64,000 nucleotides of DNA, taken from Desulfoferrobacter suflitae (GTDB taxonomy: Bacteria; Desulfobacterota; Syntrophobacteria; Syntrophobacterales; Syntrophobacteraceae). The notes beneath the pieces were generated by a model. It saw only the letters and a list, made by a program, of their open reading frames with translations, was not told the DNA's origin and ran no database searches. Made by a program: the position numbers and the translations under genes. Position 1 is the stretch's first letter, and each line of letters begins with the position of its first letter. Positions 9,366 through 18,160 of this stretch are shown piece after piece. The DNA lies in NCBI RefSeq assembly GCF_022603395.1, contig NZ_JAIBKA010000011.1, forward strand, positions 1 through 64,000, written 5' to 3'.

Positions 9366-9980
9366 TCACAAGGTTACGTCATGCTTCGCTGCCAATGCCT
9401 GCAGATGCTCCAGTGCTCCCCGGAAATCAAGATTCTTCAAACACCGACCCAGGAGCCGGCTCTCCTCTGATGATCCGGGCAGCAGTTTCTTCACATCGCT
9501 ATACACCTGCAATGCCTGAAGGTTATTCACCAGAAGCATATCGCGCAGATTGTTGAGAAGTCGAGAAAGCTCTTGTCCGTCAGGAGACGTTTCACTCGCC
9601 GGGGGTGCATCATACCTCCTTCGGGTGGCGAGCAGGTTAGCGGCACGAAAAACATCATTCATTTGCTTCTCGACGGCTTGCAGCGAACTCTCAATTGCCG
9701 ATTCGTCGGATTCTTTTAGGGCTGTTTCGAGCTTCACTGAGACGTTGAACAATGCGTCGGCCCCTATGTTGCCTGAGACGCCCTTCAAGGTGTGCACCAA
9801 CCGCCTTGCCAGGTCATAATCCTCAGTTCCCAAAGCATCGCGAATGTCTGCCAGAGTGGAGGCGTTGTCCTGTCTGAAGCTCACGATTATGTCGGCCAGC
9901 AGTTCTTCATCATTGCGGAGCCTGGCCAGTGCCGATTCGACGTTGATTCCCGGCAAATCTGGGGGAATAATGGTCCTCAT
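9366..9980 (-). CDS. Stand-alone histidine phosphotransfer (HPt) protein
   Basis: A 204-residue protein with an HPt four-helix domain (about 1-110). The phosphoacceptor is His63 in LVHTLKGVSGNIGA, a near-consensus HPt motif. The C-terminal half (about 115-204) is helical and of unknown role. The ATG at 9980 has GAGGATGGAG upstream; a frame extending to 10079 adds a basic, unlikely N-terminus. HPt domains with this N-terminal sequence (IPPDLPGINVESALARLRND) are usually the tail of hybrid kinases; here it is a separate gene heading an operon with a REC-GGDEF protein. It could relay phosphoryl groups from the hybrid kinase at 3192-5531 to that cyclase (inference). Confidence 0.82.
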   Translation of the reverse strand: MRTIIPPDLPGINVESALARLRNDEELLADIIVSFRQDNASTLADIRDALGTEDYDLARRLVHTLKGVSGNIGADALFNVSVKLETALKESDESAIESSLQAVEKQMNDVFRAANLLATRRRYDAPPASETSPDGQELSRLLNNLRDMLLVNNLQALQVYSDVKKLLPGSSEESRLLGRCLKNLDFRGALEHLQALAAKHDVTL

Positions 9981-10096
9981 TTCAGCTCCATCCTCTGTTG
10001 CTTGCAAACGGCCACGCAGCGTGGATTCTTGCCGCCGGCTCATGGTTTGTGCGCGGTTATGGCTGCCGTTCATCAACACTAACTCAATAAATCATG

Positions 10097-10125
10097 TTGA
10101 CAAAGACTACAAACACAAATATGGA
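10097..10125 (+). promoter_or_regulatory. Sigma-70-type promoter of the phenylalanine leader
   Basis: TTGACA at 10097-10102 is a perfect -35; 17 bases later TATGGA (10120-10125) is a fair -10. Transcription would begin near 10132, about 25 bases before the leader-peptide ATG, giving a leader transcript of roughly 270 bases before the enzyme gene. It lies between the divergent HPt gene and the leader peptide. Confidence 0.6.
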
Positions 10126-10155
10126 TGAATAACACTTAATGTTCGAGGGAAATAA

Positions 10156-10257
10156 ATGCAGGTTTCACCGACAGAGAGAGGTTTTGTTTCGGCACCCCGC
10201 TTCGGATGGTTTAGCTGCTTTTTGGGCGGTTTTTTTCTGATGAATCCGCCTGGGTGA
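10156..10257 (+). CDS. Phenylalanine-rich leader peptide
   Basis: A 33-codon reading frame with GAGGGA a few bases before the ATG. Six of its 33 codons are phenylalanine (codons 10, 16, 19, 22, 26 and 27, the last two adjacent at 10231-10236) and codon 18 is tryptophan. It ends in TGA at 10255-10257, immediately before a set of competing RNA hairpins that finish in an intrinsic terminator, ahead of a fused DAHP synthase-prephenate dehydratase gene. This is the arrangement of the pheA and pheST leaders: ribosomes stalling at Phe codons when charged tRNA-Phe is scarce would change RNA folding. Translation and role are inferred; the frame, codons and position are seen directly. Confidence 0.75.
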   Translation: MQVSPTERGFVSAPRFGWFSCFLGGFFLMNPPG

Positions 10258-10354
10258 ACGAATTTGATAGGATGCCCCGGGTGGATTCATGATCCTCCCG
10301 GGGTTTGTGCGACAAACTACAGCCCCGAGGAACGCTCCTTGGGGTTTTTTATTT
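10241..10354 (+). terminator. Transcription attenuator: competing stems ending in an intrinsic terminator
   Basis: Five segments can pair in mutually exclusive ways. A (10241-10254, TGAATCCGCCTGGG, the last leader codons) pairs over 14 positions, two of them G-U, with B (10276-10289, CCCGGGTGGATTCA). B also pairs with C: 10275-10281 with 10297-10303 and 10283-10286 with 10292-10295. C also pairs with D: 10299-10303 with 10323-10327 and 10293-10296 with 10328-10331, around a mini-hairpin TTTGT-GCG-ACAAA (10304-10316). D (10323-10331) pairs with E (10336-10344) across an ACGC loop, followed by TTTTTT, the terminator. Covering A by a translating ribosome favours B:C and hence D:E termination; free A favours A:B, C:D and read-through. 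The pairings are read from the sequence; the regulatory logic is inference. Confidence 0.72.
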
Positions 10355-10400
10355 TCAATGAGCGGCATGTGCCTGCCCAGTGTGCCGACAGGAGAGACCC

Positions 10401-12290
10401 ATGATACTGGTATTGAAAAAAGGCATCAGTCAGGAGGAGACGGAGCAGTTGAAAGATCAATTGCGGACGGAAAACTACATGATCAAGGAGATCCAGGGGG
10501 TCGAAGAAACCATCCTCGGCGTGGTTGGCACCATTCGCAAGGATTCTCGCCATTTCGAAACACTGCCCGGTGTGGCCAAGGTCATTCCCATATCCAAGCC
10601 CTATAAGCTGGTGAGTAGAGAGCTCCATCCCGGCCCGTCGATTATCCGGGTGGGAGACGTCTCCATCGGCGGCGACCGCCTGGTGGTGATTGCCGGACCC
10701 TGTGCCGTGGAGGATCGCAAACGCACATTGGAGATAGCGCACGTGGTGCGCCAATGTGGTGCGGTGTTGTTTCGCGGCGGAGCGTTCAAGCCGCGCACTT
10801 CCCCCTATTCCTTCCAGGGGCTGGGAGAAGAGGGTTTGAGGATTCTGGCTGAAGTGCGGGAAGAGACCGGAATGGGGGTAGTGACGGAAATGACTTCTCC
10901 CAGTCAAGCGGATCTCATGGTTAAATACGTTGACATCGTGCAGATAGGCGCCCGCAACATGCAAAATTTCGAACTGCTCAAGTGTGTGGGTCGTATCGGC
11001 AAACCGGTATTGCTCAAAAGAGGTCTCGCCGGAACCATTGAAGAATGGTTGATGTCGGCGGAATACATCCTGTCCGAGGGCAACGGGCAGGTCATTCTGT
11101 GCGAGCGCGGAATTCGCACGTTCGAGCGCTACACACGAAATACACTGGACTTGACCGCGATTCCGGTGATCAAGAAACTGACCCACCTGCCCATCATTAT
11201 CGATCCGAGCCATGCCACGGGACTGCGGGAAAAAGTGAGCCCCATGGCCCGTGCCGCCATCGCAGCCGGGGCCGACGGAGTGATCGTCGAGGTGCACACG
11301 GAGCCCGACAAGGCCTTATCCGACGGTCCCCAAAGTCTTTATCCCGAACAGTTCAAACAGCTCATGCGGGACCTTTATGTGATCGCGCCGGTGGTTGGAA
11401 AGCAGCTCGACTTCGCCTACCTGGATAAAGCCAAAATCATGAAGCGGCCCGCCGTCGCCGGAGCGCTCCAAGCGCACGTGGTCTATCCGGGAGTTCCCGG
11501 TTCCTTCAGCCATAAGGCCTGCCTGCAGTTCTTCGGTTCGGAGCCGCCTCACCAGAACCGCCCGTCTTTCCGAGAAGTGTTCGAAACGGTCCAGAGCGGA
11601 GCAGCCAGTCTCGGCATCCTGCCCGTGGAGAACTCCCTGACGGGTAGCATCCATGAGAACTATGACCTGCTGCTCGAGTACGATCTTAAAATCGTTGGAG
11701 AGATCACTCTGAGGATTCAACATAATCTGATCAGTCACCCGAACGGTTCCGTGGATGCTATCAAGCGGGTCTATTCGCATCCCCAGGTGTTTCAGCAGTG
11801 TCGCGAGTTCCTGGAAAATCACCCGGATTGGGATCTGGTTGCGTGCAAGGACACGGCCACTGCGGTGCGCCGGGTGAAAGAAAACAACGACTCTTCGGAA
11901 GTCGCCATCGCCAGCAAGGAAGCCGCCGAATTGTTTCACATGAGCATTCTGCAGGAAGGGATCGAAACCAACCCACGCAACTTCACCCGCTTTGTCGTTG
12001 TTTCGCGCGATCAATTCCTGGAGGGCCCCAAGGACAAGTCCTCCTTGATCTATTCGGTGAGTGATACTCCGGGCAGTCTTTACGAGACCTTGAAGGTATT
12101 TGCAGAACGTCGCATCAACCTGGTCAAGCTGGAGTCCCGTCCCATTCACAGCAAGCCCTGGGAATACCTGTTTTATGCGGATATCGAAGCAGACATCGAG
12201 GATCTAAAATACCGTGATCTGCTCACCGAGCTCAAAAAGAAAACGGAGTTCCTCAAGGTGCTGGGAAGCTACAGCAAGGGAGAAAGCTGA
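10401..12290 (+). CDS. Fused DAHP synthase-prephenate dehydratase with ACT domain
   Basis: A 629-residue bifunctional enzyme. Residues 1 to about 75 form a ferredoxin-like regulatory domain of the Thermotoga-type DAHP synthase; about 80-345 is the synthase (VVIAGPCAVE, FKPRTSPYSFQG, LKRGLAGTIEEW, CERGIRTFE, IIDPSHATG), which condenses PEP and erythrose 4-phosphate in the first shikimate-pathway step. After a short linker, about 360-545 is prephenate dehydratase (GVPGSFSHKA, LPVENSLTGSIHENYDLL, KDTATAV, NFTRFVVV), which makes phenylpyruvate. A C-terminal ACT domain carries the ESRP motif (578-581) typical of phenylalanine binding. No chorismate mutase domain is visible between them. AGGAGAG precedes ATG 10401. 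The start lies 50 bases after the attenuator terminator. Its stop and that of the convergent gene share the palindrome TGATCA. Confidence 0.9.
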   Translation: MILVLKKGISQEETEQLKDQLRTENYMIKEIQGVEETILGVVGTIRKDSRHFETLPGVAKVIPISKPYKLVSRELHPGPSIIRVGDVSIGGDRLVVIAGPCAVEDRKRTLEIAHVVRQCGAVLFRGGAFKPRTSPYSFQGLGEEGLRILAEVREETGMGVVTEMTSPSQADLMVKYVDIVQIGARNMQNFELLKCVGRIGKPVLLKRGLAGTIEEWLMSAEYILSEGNGQVILCERGIRTFERYTRNTLDLTAIPVIKKLTHLPIIIDPSHATGLREKVSPMARAAIAAGADGVIVEVHTEPDKALSDGPQSLYPEQFKQLMRDLYVIAPVVGKQLDFAYLDKAKIMKRPAVAGALQAHVVYPGVPGSFSHKACLQFFGSEPPHQNRPSFREVFETVQSGAASLGILPVENSLTGSIHENYDLLLEYDLKIVGEITLRIQHNLISHPNGSVDAIKRVYSHPQVFQQCREFLENHPDWDLVACKDTATAVRRVKENNDSSEVAIASKEAAELFHMSILQEGIETNPRNFTRFVVVSRDQFLEGPKDKSSLIYSVSDTPGSLYETLKVFAERRINLVKLESRPIHSKPWEYLFYADIEADIEDLKYRDLLTELKKKTEFLKVLGSYSKGES

Positions 12291-13883
12291 TCATAGGAGC
12301 GCCCTGATCTGAGCACATTTGCAGGCGTATCCCCGGGTTAGGATTTCGTCCAGCACTTCCAGGAAAGGCAGGTCCGTGTCGACGCGCAGATAAATTTCAG
12401 GGGGGAACTCGGTGATCGGTTCAAATGCTTTCTTCATGTGCGGCAAATGGTGCACCCGAGCGTGCGACAATCCCGAGTCATCGTCGCGCCGCAACAACCG
12501 TTTACGGATGGTTTCTTCACGACATGCGCATTCCACCACGATAAAGTTGGCGTCCAGGTCGAGGGCAAGCTGGTGCGCATCCTGGCGCCATTTGGCCCGC
12601 GAAAAGGAGGCATCCAATACTGCCGACCGGCCGCTCTTGAGCTGGTCCTGAGCCCTGGCGAACATTTGTGCGTAGACCCTGTGACGCATTTCCAATCGGT
12701 AAGGTCCTTCCCCGTAGGCTACCACCCCGGCAGACATGGGACAGCCGTTCCCGGCCGTTCTGACCTCGTCGGATTCCAGGCGGACCAGGGATAAATCCTC
12801 CGCCAGTTGCTTTGAGAGCGCCGATTTTCCGGTTGCCGGCAGGCCGGCAAAGACCCACAAAGTGGGTCGGCTGAACTGCAGCGCATAACGATAAGCCTGC
12901 TGCATGTATTTATCGGCTTCTTGGCGCTGTGGCACGGCGTTGGCGCCGGCCGCTTCGGCAGCCCGCAGACAGGCGACCTTCAATTTGACCACGGCGCGAT
13001 AAGCCGCGTAGAAGTCGAGTAAACTGTATAATTCCGGGTCGTCAGCCTGTTCGACATAAGCCCGCAGTACGGTGCGACTCAGGTCTGCATGGCCCAGGTG
13101 CTCGAGATCCATGTGCAGAAAGGCCAGGTCGCTCACTACGTCGCCGTAACGGAAGCGGTCGTTGAACTCGATGCAGTCAATGATTTGAATGCCGTTGAAA
13201 AAGTAGATGTGTTCGCAGCGCAGGTCGCCGTGGCCGTCGCGTATGCGCTGCGTTGCAATGCGTCGGCGGAAGAGATGCTGCCAGTTGCGGAAAAAGGCGC
13301 GGCTCACCTGACGTACGAATTCCCATTTTTCCGCAGGCACCCACTCCCCGACAAAGGGTTCCATCTGGCGAAAGTTTTCCTCCATATTGTAGGCGATCAC
13401 TTCGGGATCGCCATAATGGTCGATCTCCGAGCTGCGCTCGCTGCGTTCGTAAAAGGCAGCGAGATAACGGCCCAACTTCTTCAATTGCGCCGTTTCGATT
13501 TGCTTGCGCTCCAGGAGGGATTTCATGCTGTCCTCATCCGGCAGCTGCACCATTTTGACGGCGTATTCGACCGCTTCACCGGGTCCTTCGAGCGACAACC
13601 GGCCATCTTCTGATCTGCGTATTGCCACTATCCCTTCATAGATATCATGGCTGAGCCGCTGATTTAACGTGACTTCCTGCCGGCAGTAACGTCGACGCGC
13701 TGCAAGGGTCTCGAAGTTAAGGAATTCGAAATTGACCGGTTTTTTCAGCTTGTAAACCCACCGGCCGGTCAAAAACACCGCCGAAATATGGGTGTCAATG
13801 CGCCGCAGCTCGACAACCGGATGAGGATAAAAATCAGGATCTGCCATCGCCTGGCAAACTTGTTCAAAATTTTCAATAGGCAT
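12291..13883 (-). CDS. APH-like/P-loop kinase fusion protein
   Basis: A 530-residue protein of two parts. Residues 1 to about 320 resemble the aminoglycoside phosphotransferase/choline kinase fold: the catalytic-loop-like RDGHGDLRCEHIYF (216-229) and the DFG-like IIDCIEFNDRFRYGDVVSDLAFL. Residues about 340-530 are an AAA_33-type small-molecule kinase with Walker A GLPATGKS (347-354). Such fusions are common in proteobacteria, but the substrate is not established. It is the last gene of a leftward run after folE2 (30 bases apart). A role in antibiotic resistance should not be assumed from the APH fold. Confidence 0.85.
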   Translation of the reverse strand: MPIENFEQVCQAMADPDFYPHPVVELRRIDTHISAVFLTGRWVYKLKKPVNFEFLNFETLAARRRYCRQEVTLNQRLSHDIYEGIVAIRRSEDGRLSLEGPGEAVEYAVKMVQLPDEDSMKSLLERKQIETAQLKKLGRYLAAFYERSERSSEIDHYGDPEVIAYNMEENFRQMEPFVGEWVPAEKWEFVRQVSRAFFRNWQHLFRRRIATQRIRDGHGDLRCEHIYFFNGIQIIDCIEFNDRFRYGDVVSDLAFLHMDLEHLGHADLSRTVLRAYVEQADDPELYSLLDFYAAYRAVVKLKVACLRAAEAAGANAVPQRQEADKYMQQAYRYALQFSRPTLWVFAGLPATGKSALSKQLAEDLSLVRLESDEVRTAGNGCPMSAGVVAYGEGPYRLEMRHRVYAQMFARAQDQLKSGRSAVLDASFSRAKWRQDAHQLALDLDANFIVVECACREETIRKRLLRRDDDSGLSHARVHHLPHMKKAFEPITEFPPEIYLRVDTDLPFLEVLDEILTRGYACKCAQIRALL

Positions 13884-13913
13884 GGGTGCTGTTCCTGGAG
13901 CGTCAGGTCGGTG

Positions 13914-14687
13914 TCACTTATGCCGCTGGATACAGGCATAGGCGCTGTGATTGTGGATGGATTCGAAATTTTCCACATCGACTTTGAACCACAAAACATT
14001 GGGGTCGCTCTTCAGCTGTTGAGCGATATCGCGCACAACGTCCTCGACAAATTTTGGATTGGCGTAAGCCTTTTCGGTAACATACTTTTCGTCCGGGCGT
14101 TTCAAAACCGAGTAGACCTCGCATGAGGCGGAACATTCCACCAGTCGCACCAAATCTTCAATCCATATGAACCTTTTGAAGCGCACCGCAAGGCTCACCG
14201 TGCCTCGCTGATTGTGCGCCCCCTGCATACTGATTTCTTTCGAGCAGGGGCAAACGGTTGTGATGGGAACGTTCACTTCCAGAATCAAGTCGTAGCCGGT
14301 CTTGGAATCCAGCGAGCCCGAAACCCTGCAGACATATTCCATGAGACCGGCGCTCTCAGTTACCGGGGAGAGTTTTTTCATGAAATAGGGGAAGCAGATT
14401 TCAATGTGTGCGGATTGTGCCTGAAGCCTTCGCTGCATGGCCTCGAGGATAGTAGAGAACTCGCGTATGTCCAGGTCGCCGTGGAATTCGTTCAGGATCT
14501 CGATGAACCGGCTCATGTGGGTGCCCTTGAATTCCCTTGGCAGGTTGACGTACATGTTGATGGACGCCACCGTATGCTGAAAGCGGTTGGTTTTGTCCAT
14601 GACGGTGATCGGGTAACGAATGTCTTTGACGCCTACCTTGTCCACATTGATATTACGATGATCGATTTGGTTTTGTACATCAATCAT
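13914..14687 (-). CDS. folE2: GTP cyclohydrolase I, type IB (FolE2)
   Basis: Converts GTP to 7,8-dihydroneopterin triphosphate, the entry to folate (and in some bacteria queuosine) synthesis. The 257 residues fit the FolE2 family: VGVKDIRYP near the N-terminus, the metal-binding cysteine region TTVCPCSKEIS, GAHNQRG, and the C-terminal NFESIHNHSAYA. Start ATG 14687 begins 14 bases after the cooC stop, indicating one transcript. FolE2 tolerates metals other than zinc, which helps under zinc limitation. In this operon with CooC and DUF3786 it may serve tetrahydrofolate supply for C1 metabolism (inference). Confidence 0.95.
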   Translation of the reverse strand: MIDVQNQIDHRNINVDKVGVKDIRYPITVMDKTNRFQHTVASINMYVNLPREFKGTHMSRFIEILNEFHGDLDIREFSTILEAMQRRLQAQSAHIEICFPYFMKKLSPVTESAGLMEYVCRVSGSLDSKTGYDLILEVNVPITTVCPCSKEISMQGAHNQRGTVSLAVRFKRFIWIEDLVRLVECSASCEVYSVLKRPDEKYVTEKAYANPKFVEDVVRDIAQQLKSDPNVLWFKVDVENFESIHNHSAYACIQRHK

Positions 14688-14701
14688 TGCCGTACTCGAC
14701 T

Positions 14702-15496
14702 CTACAGACTGCTCGGAGGGCCGGCCGCAGACATGCCGCTCACGTTGTTGCCGATCTCTTCGAGAGCTTTCCTGGTTTCGGCAGTCATATTTTCGGCGAA
14801 TTCGCCCTTGAGATCTGCTTCGATGATTTGCTCGTCGTATGGAATGAAGCCGAGAAAGCGGTACTCCGCCATGTTATCCAGCAGGAACTGTCGGTCCTTT
14901 TCTCCTCTGACCTTGTTGCCCACCAAGGCAATTCGCGACAAACCAATGTCAGCGGCCAGTTCCTTGATCTTTGCAGCGGTCTCAAGGCTGCGCCGGCCCG
15001 GTTCCACCACAACCAGCAGGCAGTCCACGGACTGAGACGTGCCACGGCCGAGATGTTCGATGCCGGCCTCCATATCCATAATGACCACGTCGTCACGCCT
15101 CAGTATGAGGTGCTGCACCAGATTTTTAAGCAATATGCTTTCCGGGCAGACGCAGCCCATACCGCCTTTTTTCACTCCGCCCATCACCATCAGACGGATT
15201 CGGTCGCCGCTCCTGATGGCGAGCTTTTCAGGCAGGTCGTCCACCTTAGGGTTCATCCTGAAAAACCCTCCGAAACTCCCTGGCACCGATTCGGTTCGTT
15301 CAGCCACCAGCTCCTTCATCTTGGCAATGGGTACAATCTCACCGGTGTTTCGTATGCCCAGTCCGTTGGCGAGATTGGCGTCCGGGTCGGCATCAACTGC
15401 AAGCACATTCTTGCCCTGTTCGGCAAACCACTTGACGAGAAACGCGGAAAGAGTCGTCTTACCGACTCCTCCCTTGCCACTGACAGCAATTTTCAA
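14702..15496 (-). CDS. cooC: CooC-type CO dehydrogenase maturation ATPase
   Basis: MinD/NifH-like P-loop ATPase that inserts nickel into carbon monoxide dehydrogenase. From the chosen TTG start (15496, preceded by TGGAGGA with a seven-base gap) the protein has 264 residues and begins directly with the deviant Walker A GKGGVGKTT (7-15); an ATG at 15583 would add an unrelated leader. The CxC pair Cys115/Cys117 in GGMGCVCPES matches the dimer-interface metal site of CooC. VIMDMEAGIEHLGRGT and LLVVVEPGRRS are the switch regions. No CODH gene is in the window. It implies an anaerobic carbon metabolism using the Wood-Ljungdahl pathway or CO oxidation. Confidence 0.88.
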   Translation of the reverse strand: MKIAVSGKGGVGKTTLSAFLVKWFAEQGKNVLAVDADPDANLANGLGIRNTGEIVPIAKMKELVAERTESVPGSFGGFFRMNPKVDDLPEKLAIRSGDRIRLMVMGGVKKGGMGCVCPESILLKNLVQHLILRRDDVVIMDMEAGIEHLGRGTSQSVDCLLVVVEPGRRSLETAAKIKELAADIGLSRIALVGNKVRGEKDRQFLLDNMAEYRFLGFIPYDEQIIEADLKGEFAENMTAETRKALEEIGNNVSGMSAAGPPSSL

Positions 15497-15624
15497 AGTA
15501 TTTTCCTCCAGAGGATCATAATCAGAATGGAATTTGAAGCATTCAAACCAGGCGGCCATCCATGGTGATGCGGAAGGCACCATCGACGCTTGCCGCAGCT
15601 CTGCTCTGTTTTTTCATCTGGTAC

Positions 15625-16317
15625 CTATGTCTGCTGATTTCGAGCAAGGCCCATCAAGCGATAAACCAACATTCCGCTGACCACCGCAACATCTTCTACC
15701 GGAAGCCGGTTTTGTATGCTCGCATCAAACAAAATGCTGGCTTCTGGCGGAAACTCATCGTCTCCTTGCCAGAGAACCAATTGAATGTCAATGCGCGGCA
15801 GCACCTGGAAAACCATACCCACGTCACCTGCCTCGACGGATTTTGCCCCGAGCATCTCTCCACAGGTTCGAAAAAGCTCCGGATCATGGCCAAAGGTTGC
15901 CAAAAAAGGGTCTCTGGCCCTCCTCTGGAAAGCGTCGAAGTAAAAGTGGCCGTCGGCAATCTGTCGAAAGGTGATGAGCTCTCCCGAGGCGGGTTTGTTT
16001 GAGGCGTGGAGCAGATAATGGCTGATCACTATCTTTTCGGGCAGCGGAACCTCACTTTCCGGCGCCTCCCTTCTGACATCCACCGGCTCGCCAACTTCTA
16101 CAACGTGAGGGACCCCAAAAAAAGGCAGGCGCAATTCCACCTTGGCGCCATTGAGATCGATCTTTGCGCCGCTCAGTTTTGCCAGCCGGTGTAAATTGGC
16201 ATTTTTGAGTTGTTCTGCAGCAAGCCTGAAGGATTCCTTATAATCGTCGATACGAGCCAATTGTTCCTCTTTTCGCCTGGGTTTGTTGAGGGTAGTCGAT
16301 GACCGCACAAGTGTCAC
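15625..16317 (-). CDS. DUF3786 domain protein
   Basis: A 230-residue soluble protein recognised as DUF3786 from the segments KIDLNGAKVELRLPFFG, VISHYLLHASNKPASGELITFRQI and VLPRIDIQLVLWQGDDEFPPEASILFD. The family is known mainly from strict anaerobes and is often found beside CODH/ACS or corrinoid protein genes, but has no assigned reaction. The GTG at 16317 is the furthest start and is uncertain; no good ribosome site was seen. It lies 128 bases upstream of cooC on the same strand, which supports a CODH/ACS-linked role. Confidence 0.75.
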   Translation of the reverse strand: MTLVRSSTTLNKPRRKEEQLARIDDYKESFRLAAEQLKNANLHRLAKLSGAKIDLNGAKVELRLPFFGVPHVVEVGEPVDVRREAPESEVPLPEKIVISHYLLHASNKPASGELITFRQIADGHFYFDAFQRRARDPFLATFGHDPELFRTCGEMLGAKSVEAGDVGMVFQVLPRIDIQLVLWQGDDEFPPEASILFDASIQNRLPVEDVAVVSGMLVYRLMGLARNQQT

Positions 16318-16655
16318 AAAATGCCGTCACCTTTCCATTATAAGTTGCTGGAACCGCATAAATCAACATCTTCTTGGCCGTGCGTAACCTGCTGTGCAAT
16401 TTGCTTGAATCGTCGTGTTTTTTCATTCAAAATATCGCATAAGTCAGTGAGGCAAACTTCCAAGGGCACGTCCTGTATTTTATCAGGCCATGGCGGGAAG
16501 AAGGCCGTCGAGAATCAGGCCTTCAGGTGACAATGCCGGCGGGGAATTCACTCAGCATGTTGTGGCAGAGCCCGGAAAGGGATCACAGAGGCGCCCATTT
16601 TAACAGCAATCCCGCCATGTTGACCGGACGACCCTGTGAATAGGACCCTGTGGGT
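16318..16655. other. Divergent intergenic region
   Basis: Separates the leftward DUF3786-cooC-folE2 operon from the rightward membrane kinase. A 62-codon minus-strand frame overlaps the DUF3786 start but looks random. No clear promoter, riboswitch or terminator was found. Confidence 0.4.
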
Positions 16656-18080
16656 ATGGAGAGAGAAAATAGCCATAGCTCGGACTCCCCCGTAAACTCG
16701 ATGAAGCAAAGTTTGATTCTTGATCCCGTTGAGGCGGAGCAACAGCAGATGCTCAAACGCTTGCGTCTCAATGTGGTGCAAATCCCCATTCTTCGACTCA
16801 TTGGCGTTCTGGCGCTATTCTTCCTGGTGGTGCTCAACAACGCATGTCTCGCTATTCTTGCATGGCCGCCGTTGTTAAAGTTTGCCGCGATTTTGACGGC
16901 CTACACATTCGGGTCATGGGCCCTACTGTATCTGTTCTACCCCGGATTCAGGTCATTTGACCTCGGCTTCTTTTTCCTCACGACGGACATCATCATTTTC
17001 ACATTGGCGGTTTATTATTCGGGAGGCGAAAATAGTTTTTTGTTTTTCCTGATGATCATCCGGGTTGCCGATCAAGCCAATACAAGTTTCAGGCGCGTGC
17101 TGTTTTTCAGCCACTTCTCCCTGCTCTCCTATGTGGTCCTGTTGATTTATCTGGCTCACTTCGAGCAGCGGGAATTGAGCTGGCCGATGGAGATCACCAA
17201 GTGCTGTTCCATCTATCTTGCCAACATCTACATATCCCTGACTGCGAGGACGGCGGAGCAGTTGAGAAACCTGACGCGGGAATCCATGGCCCTGGCAAGG
17301 GACCTCATCAGTCAACTGAAAAAGAGAACCGATGAATTGCACCGGGCTATAGTCAAAGCCGAAGCTGCAAATATCGCCAGAAGTCAGTTCCTCGCCAACA
17401 TGAGCCATGAAATTCGCACCCCAATGAACGGCATCCTGGGTATGACGGATTTGTTGTTGGATACTCCATTGGACGACGAGCAAAAGGAAGGCCTGGAAAT
17501 CATCCGAAGCTCTTCAAATTCGTTGCTGACACTGCTGATGGATCTTCTTGAACTGGCCAAAACAGAGTCGGAAGTGGAATTGGAATCAGGAGTGGAGTTC
17601 GAACTGGAGAGTTTTCTGCGGGGAGTCGCAGACGTCTACGCAGAAAAAGCCGCAGCAAAGGGCCTCAGGTTTTCGTACCGCGTGGCAGCGGACGTGCCCA
17701 ATGCCTTCGTCGGAGATGTGAACTGTTTGGGCCGAATTCTGGCCAAACTGTTGGATAACGCGGTGAAATTTACCGATGAGGGGGAAATCCTGGTTGCCGT
17801 GGAAAAAGAGGCTGAGGAGCAGAACAGGACGGTTCTTCGTTTTTCCATCAGAGACACTGGCGTTGGAATTCCACCGTCGAACCATGAGCTCATTTTCCAA
17901 CCTTTTACCCAGATGGATGGCTCAACGACCCGCAAACACGGGGGCTCCGGCGTCGGCCTTGCCTTGACCGAGAGACTGGTGAAACGAGTGGGCGGCAGGG
18001 TGTGGGTGGAAAGCGACGCAGGGCAGGGCAGTACCTTTCATTTCACCGCCCTTTTGCAAACCGTTCACGACCGACAATAG
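16656..18080 (+). CDS. Membrane sensor histidine kinase
   Basis: A 474-residue kinase. Residues about 45-170 hold four to five membrane segments ([67 protein letters not shown]) with no large periplasmic part, as in membrane-embedded sensor modules. A coiled coil follows, then HisKA with His251 in [18 protein letters not shown], and an HATPase with [17 protein letters not shown] and GGSGVGLAL. It ends after the ATPase: no receiver, so it needs a separate response regulator. A GTG two codons upstream (16650) is an alternative start. Its HisKA resembles that of the hybrid kinase at 3192-5531. Confidence 0.88.
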   Translation: MERENSHSSDSPVNSMKQSLILDPVEAEQQQMLKRLRLNVVQIPILRLIGVLALFFLVVLNNACLAILAWPPLLKFAAILTAYTFGSWALLYLFYPGFRSFDLGFFFLTTDIIIFTLAVYYSGGENSFLFFLMIIRVADQANTSFRRVLFFSHFSLLSYVVLLIYLAHFEQRELSWPMEITKCCSIYLANIYISLTARTAEQLRNLTRESMALARDLISQLKKRTDELHRAIVKAEAANIARSQFLANMSHEIRTPMNGILGMTDLLLDTPLDDEQKEGLEIIRSSSNSLLTLLMDLLELAKTESEVELESGVEFELESFLRGVADVYAEKAAAKGLRFSYRVAADVPNAFVGDVNCLGRILAKLLDNAVKFTDEGEILVAVEKEAEEQNRTVLRFSIRDTGVGIPPSNHELIFQPFTQMDGSTTRKHGGSGVGLALTERLVKRVGGRVWVESDAGQGSTFHFTALLQTVHDRQ

Positions 18081-18160
18081 ACCACTGGCCGTGAACCCGG
18101 AAATCTGCCGGAGAGTGGTAAATTCCGTGCCCGCATACAAACGGCAACAAGAAGGGGATC

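Noticed and set aside
10156-10354. T-box riboswitch upstream of the aromatic gene
   Set aside because: No T-box sequence or stem I pattern; the Phe-rich frame and competing stems explain the region better.
10317-11297. 326-codon minus-strand frame opposite the fused aromatic gene
   Set aside because: Shadow frame; the plus strand encodes unmistakable DAHP synthase motifs.
16238-16426. 62-codon frame overlapping the DUF3786 start
   Set aside because: No ribosome site, overlaps a better gene, random-looking product.
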